Position numbers and translations under genes: made by a program
Shown: positions 45,401 through 56,180 of the stretch, piece after piece
Layout of the letters: each line of letters starts with the position of its first letter
Numbering within the stretch: the first letter of the stretch is position 1
Assembly: GCF_900496995.4 (NCBI RefSeq)
Contig: NC_044005.1
Location: 29,492,363-29,556,362 of the forward strand
DNA: 64,000 nucleotides
DNA from: Aquila chrysaetos chrysaetos
Taxonomy: Eukaryota > Chordata > Aves > Accipitriformes > Accipitridae
Direction of reading: 5' to 3'
The notes under the pieces: model-generated
Databases searched by the model: none
Told to the model about the DNA's origin: nothing
What the model saw: the letters and a program-made list of their open reading frames with translations, nothing else

Positions 45401-48400
45401 AAAACGTCCTGCCAAGGTAAAAGTGTAAGCAAAACCAGCTGCTATCCTGCTTGCACAAAAGCACCTCTAGCTTGTTGATTATGTGCTCAGTTGGCAGACA
45501 GGCTAACGACAATCATTTTGGAGTTTGTTCAGCTGAAGAAGTCAAGAAAAGCGCTGGAAAAGCTTGTTGCCACAGGTGCAAATAATGGCATTGACAAAGC
45601 TCTGTACAATCCTTCATAATGAGGTTACAAGGTTAAAAAGCATTCACACAGTGCACAGGACAAACAGGGGCCTGCTGTGTAGCTGTAAGCAAGAAGCTAC
45701 AAAAGGCCCCTTAACATTTAAGAGTGAAAAGACAAGCTGAACTGCAATGTGACAGAAGTAACTCAGACACGGAATATTCTAACATGTTTGTGGTAACACA
45801 AAGGTAGGGAAGATCTGAGGCTCAGCAGACACAGAGGTTCTGTCTATTTCTACTGTTCCCCCACAACAATTAAAAACCAATTTGGTATGTTAGGAGCACT
45901 TCTATGTTCAGCTTCATGGAAACCTCTGCTTTCTGACAAAGCCCAACTGGACACTTCTTCACCCTTGCCAAGCAAGGCTTTGCCAGTCCGCTCAATTTAA
46001 AAAAAGGAGCATTCTTTCAAGCATCTCAAAAGGCAAAATAAAACCATGAGAGAAGCTACTTCACACAAATTCAACAGGAGAAAGGAGATGGCTTGGAGAG
46101 TAAACCACCAAGAACAACCAGGAACAAGGGAACACATCCAAGGAATAATCCTCCTTTCCTCCCGCCCCCCACCCTTACCTTACTTCCTCAGGCTAAGTTT
46201 GGGTGGTTTCCCAGAGCACCTCGGGGATCGAAGCAGGAATGGCGAACATGAGGTGAGAAGAGGTACTGGAGAAAACCAGAACCGTTTGGGTGATATGAAC
46301 AGGGCTGTTAGGCAACAGCTCAGTACAAACTAATCCTACTCCGTGAAGTAGCTTTAATACATTGAGCAATACTGGAAAACGGTACCCAAGTCAGGTCCTA
46401 CTGAAGTTCAGCAAGAACCACATATCCAGATACTGTATGTCAAGCTCCTTTGGCCAGAGAAGCCTTATGTTCAGTTTTTAATCAATGCAAGGACACAGTA
46501 ATACTGTATTTCTTGACTGGAAACAAGGGACAGCACTATGAAACACATGACACTGGTTTATTATAAGGGGACAGTATTTCTCCTGCCATCAGTCTCTTTA
46601 GTATATGTTTCTACAATGCTTAATTATACTATTCAGCTATCCTTTTGTTGTTTAAAATGGAAAACACAATGATTATGACAACTAGTTTTTAAATTACAAA
46701 AATTCTTAATGTACAATTTTAATCCAAGTGCTGCATTTTAAGTAGGACTGAACATAATGGATTCAACCATTAATAAACCCAAGAGGGCTCTGGTTCAACA
46801 ACAGAACATGATTTTGGCTCCTAGTATGGGGCTGCCAAAGGGAGCACACACGCGCTCCCTTGAACTTCTGAGTGCACCACGTTCGTAAACAATCCACATC
46901 TATATTTATTTTTGCCAGATTTCAGTCCCTAATAACACTTGGAACTTTCCAAAGAATGTAGAGTTTCTTTTTTGCCAGAGAAAATGGCAAAATGAGGAAA
47001 AGAATAATCTTCTGATTTAAGAAAAAACAAATCCTGTATTTAAGAATTAATATATACCACCAAATAGATACTCTTCAATTGTTTACTGTGCAAAGATGCA
47101 TTTTAAATTAGTTTAATTATTGAATGGTCATTGCTATAAAAGGTCCTTCAGTGTATGCACCATGTAAAACTGTGGCATCTAAGACAAGCCAGTGAAAACA
47201 AGATCAGAAACACACATGCCATCCTCCATCAAAAAACTTCTACCGTATTATGAGTACCTATTACTTGGTCAGTGACTATTTTTCTCCCTCATCCCCAAAT
47301 TCTTAAAAGAAAATTAGAGTTCGACAGTCCTTAAGTGAGGACTTTTTGCTATTTGAAGTTAAGCTCCTCTTAACTACAGGGTATCAAGATAATCTGCCTG
47401 CAAGAATGTGTTTCAATCTTTCTAAGCGCTGAAGGTTAATAAAATTAAATCTCTTCTGGAGTTTTGTTGCAGAGATGTTCTCAGGATGAATTTTAAGGTT
47501 ATCACCAACAGTTATATTGCTTACAGTTGCTCTGCAAAGACACTCCACCTTCTGCCTACTTAGGTAATAAGTGAATGCAACAAAGAGCTTATAGCAAGTC
47601 GCCCTCCAGGGATAAACAGAAAGATTATCTTCTAGAACAGGTTAGAGAAATTTAGTTACTACAAAATAAAGTTTTGGTGGACAGAAGCAAAAGGAGATTT
47701 ACATATAAAGTGTAAGCATCTAAATTTTAGGGCAGAATAGAAGACTCAGTTAAAATTAAAGCATTTATATTATTAAAGCTTTTAAATTTTAATTTGAGAA
47801 CAGTCAGATAATACTGAATGCTATTATCTAAAAAATCCAGGGAAAAATTTATTAAGCATACCCTGTGTTCTGGATTCAACTCATTCTTAAAAAAAACACA
47901 AACCAAACCACAACAGAATGGACACTCCAGTCCAAGAATGTTAATGAACTGAGGGCTGACCTATAGAAGTATCAGAATCGTTCTTCCAAAGCAAAATTTA
48001 AGACCCAGTTCTTTCTGAGAATTTGTTTTGTTATAAGTGGCAGCAGTCATATCACACTGAATGCTTTGGTTATCATATTACCAGGAGATATACACATGTT
48101 ACTTTGCTTAGTAAGAAAGACATTGTCATTGTCTGCTTATCTGTAAAACACAATTAAACCAAGGTACTGACTGAAGACGCTTCTTTACAACACGGCAAAA
48201 TATTTGTTTCCCTTAAATTCATTCAGAAGCTGCCAGGATGCCAATACCAGCTGAGCTTTGAAATTTCATGATGCAAAGTTTCTATTCAAAATATTAAATG
48301 TGCTTTTCCTAAAAATAAATTGGACCAGAAACAGCTATTACTTGCAACATACTTTTTTGTATCCCAACCGAGATAACAAGTTTTAGACATGCTGGTCTCA

Positions 48401-51400
48401 GCAAACCGACTATTTAATTGCTTTTATAGAAATCCTACAATAAAAACATTTTTAAGACAGCTGTTGGCTAAAACATCAAAGCTCAGCTTGGACTAACATT
48501 TCTTCAATTGACTGGCTCAGCTGGGAGACACGAAGCATGCAGCAGATAAGGTAAACTTCACTTAATGGCAACCCTTGGTCTAATCAAGTTTATTCTGTCA
48601 AGGTAAAAAGCAATACATAATAAGGCATACTGTGCTCCACAATAAACTATTCTGGTTTGGGGGGTCCTTTTATTAAAAAGTGTAATAAAAATTAAGGATT
48701 TCATAAAACATAAAAGGAGAATAAAGCAATCTTAACTGTGCCATACAATATACTTTTTGGTATTCAGAAAAATAATCCATATTAGGAAAGCAGGAGAACA
48801 ATCACAAAGCATTCCCAGCTGTTGTGCACGTTTGAGGGCTCTTTAGTTAAGTGTCCATTTGTACAGCAGTGTGCATGTCTCTGGCCTCACAACACCGTAC
48901 ATCAAGGCTCGTGAGCCTTCCATCGCTGCACCACAGTGGGACTCTTCTACTGAGAGGAAATGGCACAAAAAATTATACAGATCTGGTCCCCTGCTAATTA
49001 CAGTTGGGGAAAAAATCTCTTACACATCCATGGATATCTGACATGACCTGCATAGTGGGGAACAGATCTGACTCTGAAGATACCTGAACATTACCATAAT
49101 ATTTAGTAAGTCTCACAGTTCTTGCATTTCTTTGAGTAGATCCTTAGGAGGAAAAAAAAAAACCCAACACCCAGCAAGGCAGCTTAACATCTACTCATTG
49201 TTTGTGAGTGTAATACATTTATTTTCAATCTATAAACTTCAGGTGTATTTTATACTGATCATATCCTACCTGCTCTTAGGCTGATGTTACTTTTTGTTGT
49301 ATACAAGAACTGCCTAGCAAGAAAGAGATAGCAGTACCATCAATCTGTCCAAGATGAAATGCAACAGCTTCACCTGTGAATTGCTAGGAACCCCAATCCC
49401 GGCTGAATTCCCATAGTCTTGCTGCAGCTCAGTCCTCAAACCACTTTTTTTCTTCTTCAAGATAAATTCATTTTACAGAGGGGAAAAAAAGAACTGATTG
49501 ACAGTCCTTCCCAAAGCAAACCCCTTACAGTTCAGCACTTCTTCAGAAGAGAATGAGCAGAAAGTCAAACCTTCACTGCAGTTCCTTCAACAAAGCCACG
49601 CTCTCCCAGGATGCATATGCATATAAATAAATACAGGGCCTACTACTGTACAGTAAATAGAGACCTTCAACCACCACATTTCTTAATTACGGATTCCCAA
49701 ACGATGGTGCAGAAGTCATTTCAACAGCAATGTCAAGTAGAAAACAGGGCACCGGTATCCGTGCATGCAAAGACTCTTATCTGAAGCAGGGGAACAAGCA
49801 GCTCTACGCCAGCATCCGCCTCCGGCGTGCAACCAGGCAGGACCAGCTGCTGCACAAAGCAAAGACCGCCGGCTGCCTGACCGCACTCCAGCCCATCAGG
49901 AGGGAGCCAGCCGGTTTCAGAGCCTCCACCTCCAGCTCAGGACAGGCAACCAAGCCCAGAGGGGGCCAGGAAGGGAGCCCCACTGGCAGGCAGGGCACAG
50001 GACTGCAGACCCAATTTACTGGGGTAAGAATGCTTGTAGGAGGGTAGAGGAAAGAGGTGGCTGGGACACCAGTTCGTGGGGGTGTCGCAAAAGAAACACG
50101 AGACTGGGGATGTGGAGAGATGAAGGGATGGATGTGGATCTCCTCTGGGACTGACTGCCAGGGGGCAGGGAGCTGCTGCCGCCAGTGCTGGCACACACAG
50201 CTGTGAGCTTTGCAAATACACTATCTCTACAAAACAGATTGTCAGACACACCAACAGAGTAAAACAGACGATGTATTTCATTTTACGCCTAAGTATAGAT
50301 CCAGAATCATTGACAAAAAGGAAAATGCATTTTAGCAGCTACAGTACACTCTACAGGAGACAGCTTTAATTGTTGAAACTCCGCCTGAATTTGGACCAGT
50401 AAATGGAGACTCCATTCACAGGTCAAGCAACATCTTAACGGATTGCTTACAACACAGAGGAACTTTACATACACATACTAGGCAGGTCCTTTAAAACCTG
50501 TTTTTTATATATCATGAAGTACACCAGTTTTCCTTTCCTTCTGCAAGTCATCTGATACTTTCTCTTCTATACTCTTTTAATTATATCAAATTGCTAGTAT
50601 GGTAACACTAAATTACAGGTTCAACTCTCTGCTGTCACCAAACATAAGGAAACAAATGCTTTCCCTGCACATTTTTTTAAACAACAGCACAAATCAAGGA
50701 GACAGAAAGCAAATATTATTAGAGGAGGAAATGCTGGAGAGGACAGACTAGAGCCGTGAAGAAATTAAATCCATTTCTAATTAACAGGGCTACTTTAGTG
50801 GAGGACTCCAGGACAAAACTTACCAGGAGTACTTCTCACAGATTCCTCAGTCCCTAGAGCCAATTAAATTAAGGGAATCTTTAATACTAAATACTAAACC
50901 AGATTTGTGACACAAAAATTAATGTATAAAATGTGGGCAGTAACCCAGAAGTAGCAATTAATCACGTAAAATACCTACAGGATCTACAGGCGGCAACAGG
51001 TCTTTTTTCTCTTGTTCATCTTCTTCTTCATCTGTGCTATATTCTTCCATTGTTTCTCCACTTGCAAAATGAATAACCCTCCTTGGAATTTTCTTCTTCT
51101 TTCCTATGACACCCAACTCCACATTCTCAAAGCCTCTATCTCCATTTGCAAGTTGCTATAAAGAAGAAGAAAAAATCATTATCTCAAGTACATGCTTCTG
51201 GAACTGGAAAAGTTCCCCCTTAAAAAACTTCATGTAATATTTAAAATAGATTGATTAGCATATACAATGGACATTTGCAAGAGCTTGGCTGTAGGTAAAA
51301 GATAAGACTGAAACATTGTTTGCAGATACATAAAAACTGATCTCTTCACTAAAAATAACAAAAAGGTAAGTGCCTTCACTTCAGCATGGACAGGTGGTAT

Positions 51401-54400
51401 TAAAAACATCTATTCTGAAAGAGCACTGTGTTATTTAGGAGTTTCTTAGCAGGACGCTTTTATTTAAATAATTTGATGAGCACATAAGTGTTAATATTTA
51501 AAAGTATCATTGGTTTTGATGAATATCTGGTGAAATTAATCAAGTAGTCCATAGGCTGTAGCCATCTCTTTGCAAGCTTAGACAGACACCTCTAGCACAA
51601 CAGAGAACTGAATGAAGGATAACTAAGCAGCCAAGCTCAACCTTTAAAAAGATGCATCAAGCAATCTGCCTCTGTGGGCTTTCATCAGCAATCGCGATCA
51701 GTACAAGGGACCATGCTAAAAGAACAACACTTAGTTTTGTGGCTAAGGACATATAAAAAGAGAAGTACAATGTCTGTTTTTGTTCTTCCAGCTGCTGAAT
51801 ACTACAATGCAGTCTTTGGGTCACAAGTGTTAAAAAAATATACTTCTAGTTCAAAGGCCAATCAATAATTCTTTAGCCTAATAACTCCTGCAGGCAAAGA
51901 ATTTTAGTATGGTTTTGTATCGTATCTATCAAAACAAAGCCTTCACCTTGGTAGAGCTTTTAGATACTACTGCATCAAATGCATAAAGCTGTTTTGAAAA
52001 CATTTCTGTCATACAGAGAAGGACACAGAAGTCAGGAAATGTCAGCCACATGCTTTTAATGTACCACAAAGGTTTTTAAAAATGCATGAGCTCATGTAAC
52101 TTAAAACGGTATCATAAGGAATGAGATATGTGTACGTGTACACAGAATTCGGGTTGCACAGAATAGGTACGTTCCAATTTTCGACTTCTTGTCTATGCAA
52201 CCTTAACTGTCTCCACAGAGACAATTCAAGATTATTTTTATAAATACACATTTTATCACGCAGTTGTAAGACAACCCATAATCACTGCAAGTACAGCATC
52301 ACTGTTTCTGTCTCTTATACTAGGTTATGTAAATTAGCTTTACAGTGCAAACAGGCTCGGTTAGCTGGGAAAGCCAGTGGGCATGGTAGAGAGGAGCAGG
52401 AGGGGGCTGTGGGGAGCAGAACGGCTTCCTTCGTTCCAGGCACAGATTTTTCTCATGCCCACAGAGAAGAGGGAGGGAAAGTAAAGATCACATGCCGAGG
52501 TCTACAGCGTGGAGAGGCAGCGCACACATTGATCGTCTCTCCCAGCCCTCGAACCACCGCTTCTCAAAACTGCAAGTCATTTCAGCTTCCCCTAGCATTT
52601 CTTTAGCCACCATAGCACATTTCGGACATTTTCCTGGAGAGGCAGAGCAGAACCAAGTGGCAAGTCTTCAATGGCGTAATTCAGCTGAAACGGCATTACA
52701 TTTTCATGCAGAAAGACAAAACTGACTATCCGGGGCCCAGCGCACTCTCTCTGCTGTGTTTCAGCCTTTGGAACAGAGCAGGAGCAGAACAGCAAAGCTA
52801 GAAAAATACGAATGCTGAAAACAGTAAAACAACCTAAGCACGGGCAGCGCTCCTTGCTGCTGCTGTAAAAGCGGGCACCACTTACTGCGACTCAGTTCTG
52901 TATTTTTGGGAACTAAGAGCACCACAGAATCAGCCTTTTATGAACATTTCACACTCCTTTATTGGCATCATACAATGATGCCATTTTTCATGTTTAGTCA
53001 CAGTGCTGAAGAGCACTATTTCTTGCAACACAGCATCACAAATATTACTGTGATTAATAACAGCAAGCAACATAAGCCTCTCCTTAGAGCTCCTGTAAAG
53101 GCACAGTCTCTTCATCTGATTTTGGCTCATTTAACTCAAATGCTTCAAATATTTTAAGTTAGAAGAAAATTGCAGTTAATATTTGAAGTTTAAAAAGCAG
53201 GCTTCAATTCCCTTCACACCCATCCCACACTCCACTTACACTACCTACAGTAAGGAGCTCTGCGTAGCTGGTACTGGTACAAAGTTTCAGACAAATGCAG
53301 TAGTTCAAGACAGTAAGGATTCATCAAGGAACAATGAATCTGGTTCCCTTAGTAATCTGGTTCAGAGTCCTAAATTACTAAATAAAATAATGTGTAGCAG
53401 CTGTTGCTGTGGTTACTACCTAGTCAACAAACCTGGATGTGGGTTTTAGTCATCACTGTAGCATTTGTCCTTTTGATTTTTACATGCACAACATCAATAA
53501 AAGCCAACTCTCCCAGTTGCAAGCAGAAAGTTCAGCATCAGTAAATTTTATTTATCTTTCCAAAACTGTGACAATGCAGATCTATTCTAGAATTGTCAGC
53601 TAGACTCACTTTACAGCTCAGATGTTACAGTATCTCCAGTTTGAGGCTTTACACTTTTGATCTTCCCTTACAAATTTGATCCTTCTTTTCCAATTCAAGA
53701 AGCTGTCACAAAGATCATTCTTCTAGGCCACTGCTTTGGTCAGACTGCAACCTCATTTTCTCCCACAGAGTCGTCCCTCTCCAACACACTATATGGGTCT
53801 TTCAAGACTCAGCATTTGTCTTAACCTCATGCCATAAATGTATTCACTTTGGCTTCTATTCCAGCAACTATTAGACACAAAGGCCAGTCACCCTTGTGCT
53901 TTTGCCATCCTAGCTAACACCCTGAAGGTACTCTGTCAACACTTTTTCTTTTAGATACCCTGTTGGAATTTTTGCCGGCTTTATGGCACCCATATAAACC
54001 TTGCCTGTCAGGAAGCCAGTATCCGAAACTGCTGCTCCTTGTTTACCCTCTTTACACCCACACTCTTATCTCACCCTTTGGCCAGAAACAGAGCAAGCAG
54101 GACACAGTTTGACAGTGTTGGTAGAACACCCAGCATTTCAGTCCACAACCAAAATGCCAAAATAAATAAACTACAACGAAAGATGAGGTGTGCCTGGACA
54201 CCTGCAGGTGAGTTAGGAGAGCTCACACAACTAATATTAGGTGATGCAATAACGTAAAGTTTCATCAAGGACAGGAAGAAGAAAAGCAGAAAGTAATAGG
54301 AAGGGCAGACTATTCACGTTGTCATCTTCTAACCTGTCAGGCTCAGGTATCGTGACAACAGGACCCAAAACGCCAAAGTCTGTGATGTCCACTCTCCCTT

Positions 54401-55357
54401 GGAAAGAGGAGTAATTCAATTTGCACAGATCTATCTACTGACCTGACAGTGCTAGTTAATAGAAGGCTGGCAATAGTTAACGAGAAATATTTCTACCCAC
54501 GCTATCTTGCCTGCCTTACTGCTTTCATTTGTGTTAGTTTTTTCGGCTAGGGTTTTTTGGGGGGTTTAGTTGGGGGTTTTTTGCATATTGCTTGACTTCC
54601 CGCCCTTGTGTTTCAACTGAAATTAAACAGCATGAGTCTTTCTGAAACAGAAGACAACAAAATAACAGAGTCAGCGGGCGACGCTAAGGAAAGGGACCCT
54701 CGAATAAGAAGCCTCAGAGAGGCACCACAATCGGTGATGGGGCAGCGCATGGAACAGCCAGCGCGAAGCCGAGGCCACTGCGAGGGACGGCTGTAGAAGG
54801 AGCGGGAGAGCTCGCCAGGTTGCCGTTTAATTAAGAGCTGGTGTCCCTGCTCACCTGCGAGGCCTTCCCGAACTTGGCAGCGCGGCGGGAAGCGGAGACC
54901 TGTCGCCATTCAATATTTACCAGGCTCCTTTGTAAGAGGCATTACCCGCCGGTGGACAGGAGGCACCCGAGACGCGCGTGCCCGCCGCGCTGACTGTAAT
55001 TACAGAGCGCTGGAGGGAAGGGCGGGCGGGCGGACCGACCGAACTTGACGCGGCCAGCGACGCAGCGCGCACCGCGGAGAACCGGTCCCCCGCTACAGCG
55101 CAGCGGCGGATCGGCCCCGGCCGGGCCCCGGCAGCCGCCGCCCGCCCCACCGCGGCCCGAGGCGCCTCGCCCTCCTCCGGAAGCGGTCTCCTCCCGGGCA
55201 CCCGCGGCGGGGCGGCCCGGCCGGCCGGGGCCGGCGGAGAGGCCGCTCCGCCGGCCCCGGTCCCGCTCACCTGCTCGGGCTCCATGGCGCAGGCGGCAGC
55301 CGCGGGGCCGGCGGCGGGCGCGCAGTAGAGGGTGATGGCGGACAGCCCCTGCTCCAT
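39282..55357 (-). CDS. FAM177A1: FAM177 family member A1, complete, 5 coding exons
   Basis: FAM177A1 is a small protein conserved across vertebrates. Its molecular role is poorly defined; it has been linked to the Golgi, and loss causes a human neurodevelopmental disorder. Five exons (55271-55357, 50979-51155, 42141-42207, 40333-40430, 39282-39494) join in frame to 213 residues, the length I recall for one human isoform. Residues 1-29 are variable and Ala-rich. Residues 36-88 carry the conserved RGFENVELGVIGKKKK motif and the acidic EEYSTDEEED. Residues 91-127 are the most hydrophobic part (TWGPYLWFHMLR and CDFLGEKIASVLG) and could touch membrane. A glutamate run (EEEEEQE) precedes a polar C-tail ending PVPP. 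I chose the ATG at 55357 (A at -3, G at +4). A second in-frame ATG at 55285 would give 189 residues, and an upstream in-frame ATG at 55435 would add 26. Confidence 0.94.
39495..42140 (-). other. FAM177A1: FAM177A1 introns 3 and 4
   Basis: The introns lie at 39495-40332 and 40431-42140. They are AT-rich, with an A run at about 39658-39670. No other feature is recognisable. Confidence 0.75.
40333..40430 (-). CDS. FAM177A1: FAM177A1 coding exon 4
   Basis: Acceptor TTTTTTAG, donor GAG|GTATGT. It encodes CDFLGEKIASVLGISTPKYQ and YAIDEYYRMKRE. Confidence 0.94.
42141..42207 (-). CDS. FAM177A1: FAM177A1 coding exon 3
   Basis: Acceptor TTCTTACAG, donor CAG|GTATTG. It encodes TTLTWGPYLWFHMLRVATST and LS plus one base of a valine codon. 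Confidence 0.94.
42755..43155 (+). mobile_element. CR1 LINE fragment spanning the ORF1 end and ORF2 start
   Basis: The plus strand reads CR1 words typical of the ORF1/ORF2 junction: CCTCTGAGGGAGTGATGGAC, TGGGCTGATAAGTAAAGGGC, GGAACACAAAATGAACAAAA and the endonuclease start with GACTCTCTAGGAAGGACAAG. Stops and frameshifts make it inactive. It lacks the CR1 3' end, unlike most copies, which are 5'-truncated. It is antisense to FAM177A1. Confidence 0.8.
43900..44138. repeat. Repeat-like sequence flanking the LTR
   Basis: Two diverged copies of a segment reading TGAGCTCTCCCTGCTAGGCA and TGAGTTCTCCCTGCATGGCA lie about 90 bp apart just left of the LTR. A CATAAATATAAC box precedes them. This may be part of a second, older LTR, but I cannot name it. 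Confidence 0.35.
44139..44755 (+). mobile_element. Probable endogenous retroviral LTR (617 bp)
   Basis: The block begins TGTTAAG and ends CTAACA, so the terminal five bases TGTTA/TAACA form the inverted repeat expected of an LTR. Near the 3' end a TATAATT-like box (44590) is followed by CTCTATTAAATTATTTATC, a plausible TATTAAA polyadenylation signal, and then a U5-like segment. I saw no matching target-site duplication, so this may be one LTR of a longer remnant with internal sequence to the right. Family and boundaries are inferred. Confidence 0.55.
44849..45125. repeat. Imperfect tandem repeat, two copies of about 145 bp
   Basis: The copy starting near 44849 and the copy starting near 44994 share CACCAGGTCTGAGACTAAG-like, GGATCTAGCCGCACCTA-like, GGAGTTTAGAAAGCAA and CATGACTCAA segments at a spacing of 145 bp. 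They start about 95 bp after the LTR and are probably part of the retroviral leader or internal region. Confidence 0.75.
50979..51155 (-). CDS. FAM177A1: FAM177A1 coding exon 2 (core motif)
   Basis: Acceptor TTTATAG, donor CCT|GTAGGT, 59 codons. It carries RGFENVELGVIGKKKKIPRR, VIHFASGETMEEYSTDE and LLPPVDP, the best-conserved segment of the family. Confidence 0.95.
51156..55270 (-). other. FAM177A1: FAM177A1 intron 1
   Basis: A 4.1-kb intron, AT-rich on the left and entering the CpG island after 54900. A G/T-rich stretch lies at 54534-54585. No exon or named repeat is seen. Confidence 0.7.
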
Positions 55358-56180
55358 CCTCCCGCCCGCCGCGGCGCCGGGGGAGGGCGGCAGCGGGCCC
55401 GCCGCGGCCCAGGGAGCCGAGCAGCCGGGCGGCACCGCCCGTCACGCCGCCCGCCGGGGCGGGTTGGGGCCCGCCGCGGCCTGCTGGGCCGCCGCCCGCG
55501 CCCCCTCCGCGGCCCGAGGGGTGCGGTGCCCCGCCGGGGCTGGCCGCGCCCGTCAGCCGCCGCCCAGCCGGCCGGGACCCCCGGGAGCGGGGGCGGGCCG
55601 CCGCCGGCGGTCGGCCTCGGTCCTTTCTTTTCTCTCCGCAGCCCGGCAGCAACCGGGGAAGAGACCCGGGCGAGGCGGCCGGGCTGCCAGGCACAGCCAT
55701 AGCCGCGCACGGAGGGAAGCACAGCCCCTCGGCAACGGGGGAGAACCCTGCGTGCTGCGGGGAAGCGCACGTGCCGTCTTCCTAGAGTATTGTAAAAATC
55801 CGCGAAATAATAGAAGACTATTCTGAGAAGTGCATGAAGTCACTCGGCAGTGTTCAGGAGTCCTCCCTCTCTCTCTCTGTCGAGAAGAGCCAAGCTTGCT
55901 AAGCCTTTCAGTACCTGGCGTTGGCTCGGGCAAACCAACCCGTTTTAAAGGACAAACCACAGAACAAGACAGAAATGCAAACCAAGGGAGCCACGGCCCC
56001 GCGGGGGCGCCTGGCTGAGAAAATAACGTTTATTCCCAGCAGGCAGGGAAATGTGTTTGCCCGATGAGCGGCTTGCTCAACTGCCCCCGCGAGAGCTGGG
56101 GGTCCCCTTCCCCCGGGGGTGCGCTGAGCGGCCTTGCTGCCGGCGGCGGCCCAGCTGCAACCAGGGGCCGGGGCTGACAC
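54900..56180. promoter_or_regulatory. FAM177A1: CpG island, FAM177A1 promoter
   Basis: A dense GC/CpG block covers FAM177A1 coding exon 1 (55271-55357) and extends about 800 bp upstream of it. The TSS is expected within or just above 55440-55700 on the minus strand. The long Pro/Ala/Arg-rich open frames on both strands here are composition artefacts. No TATA box is obvious. Confidence 0.8.
55271..55357 (-). CDS. FAM177A1: FAM177A1 coding exon 1
   Basis: MEQGLSAITLYCAPAAGPAA then AACAMEPEQ; the donor CAG|GTGAGC ends phase 0. It lies inside a CpG island. This exon is the least conserved part, so the start is less certain than the donor. Confidence 0.82.

Larger units (their letters stand above)
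42208..50978 (-). other. FAM177A1: FAM177A1 intron 2 (8.8 kb)
   Basis: The longest complete intron in the window. It holds a CR1 fragment at about 42755-43155, an LTR and tandem repeat at 44139-45125, and a GC-richer block at about 49740-50200. The stretch 45130-49700 shows AT-rich sequence with no element I can name. Confidence 0.75.

Noticed and set aside
46046..46333. 95-codon plus-strand frame in FAM177A1 intron 2
   Set aside because: No domain, no splice context and no similarity recognised; a frame of this length is expected by chance in 64 kb.
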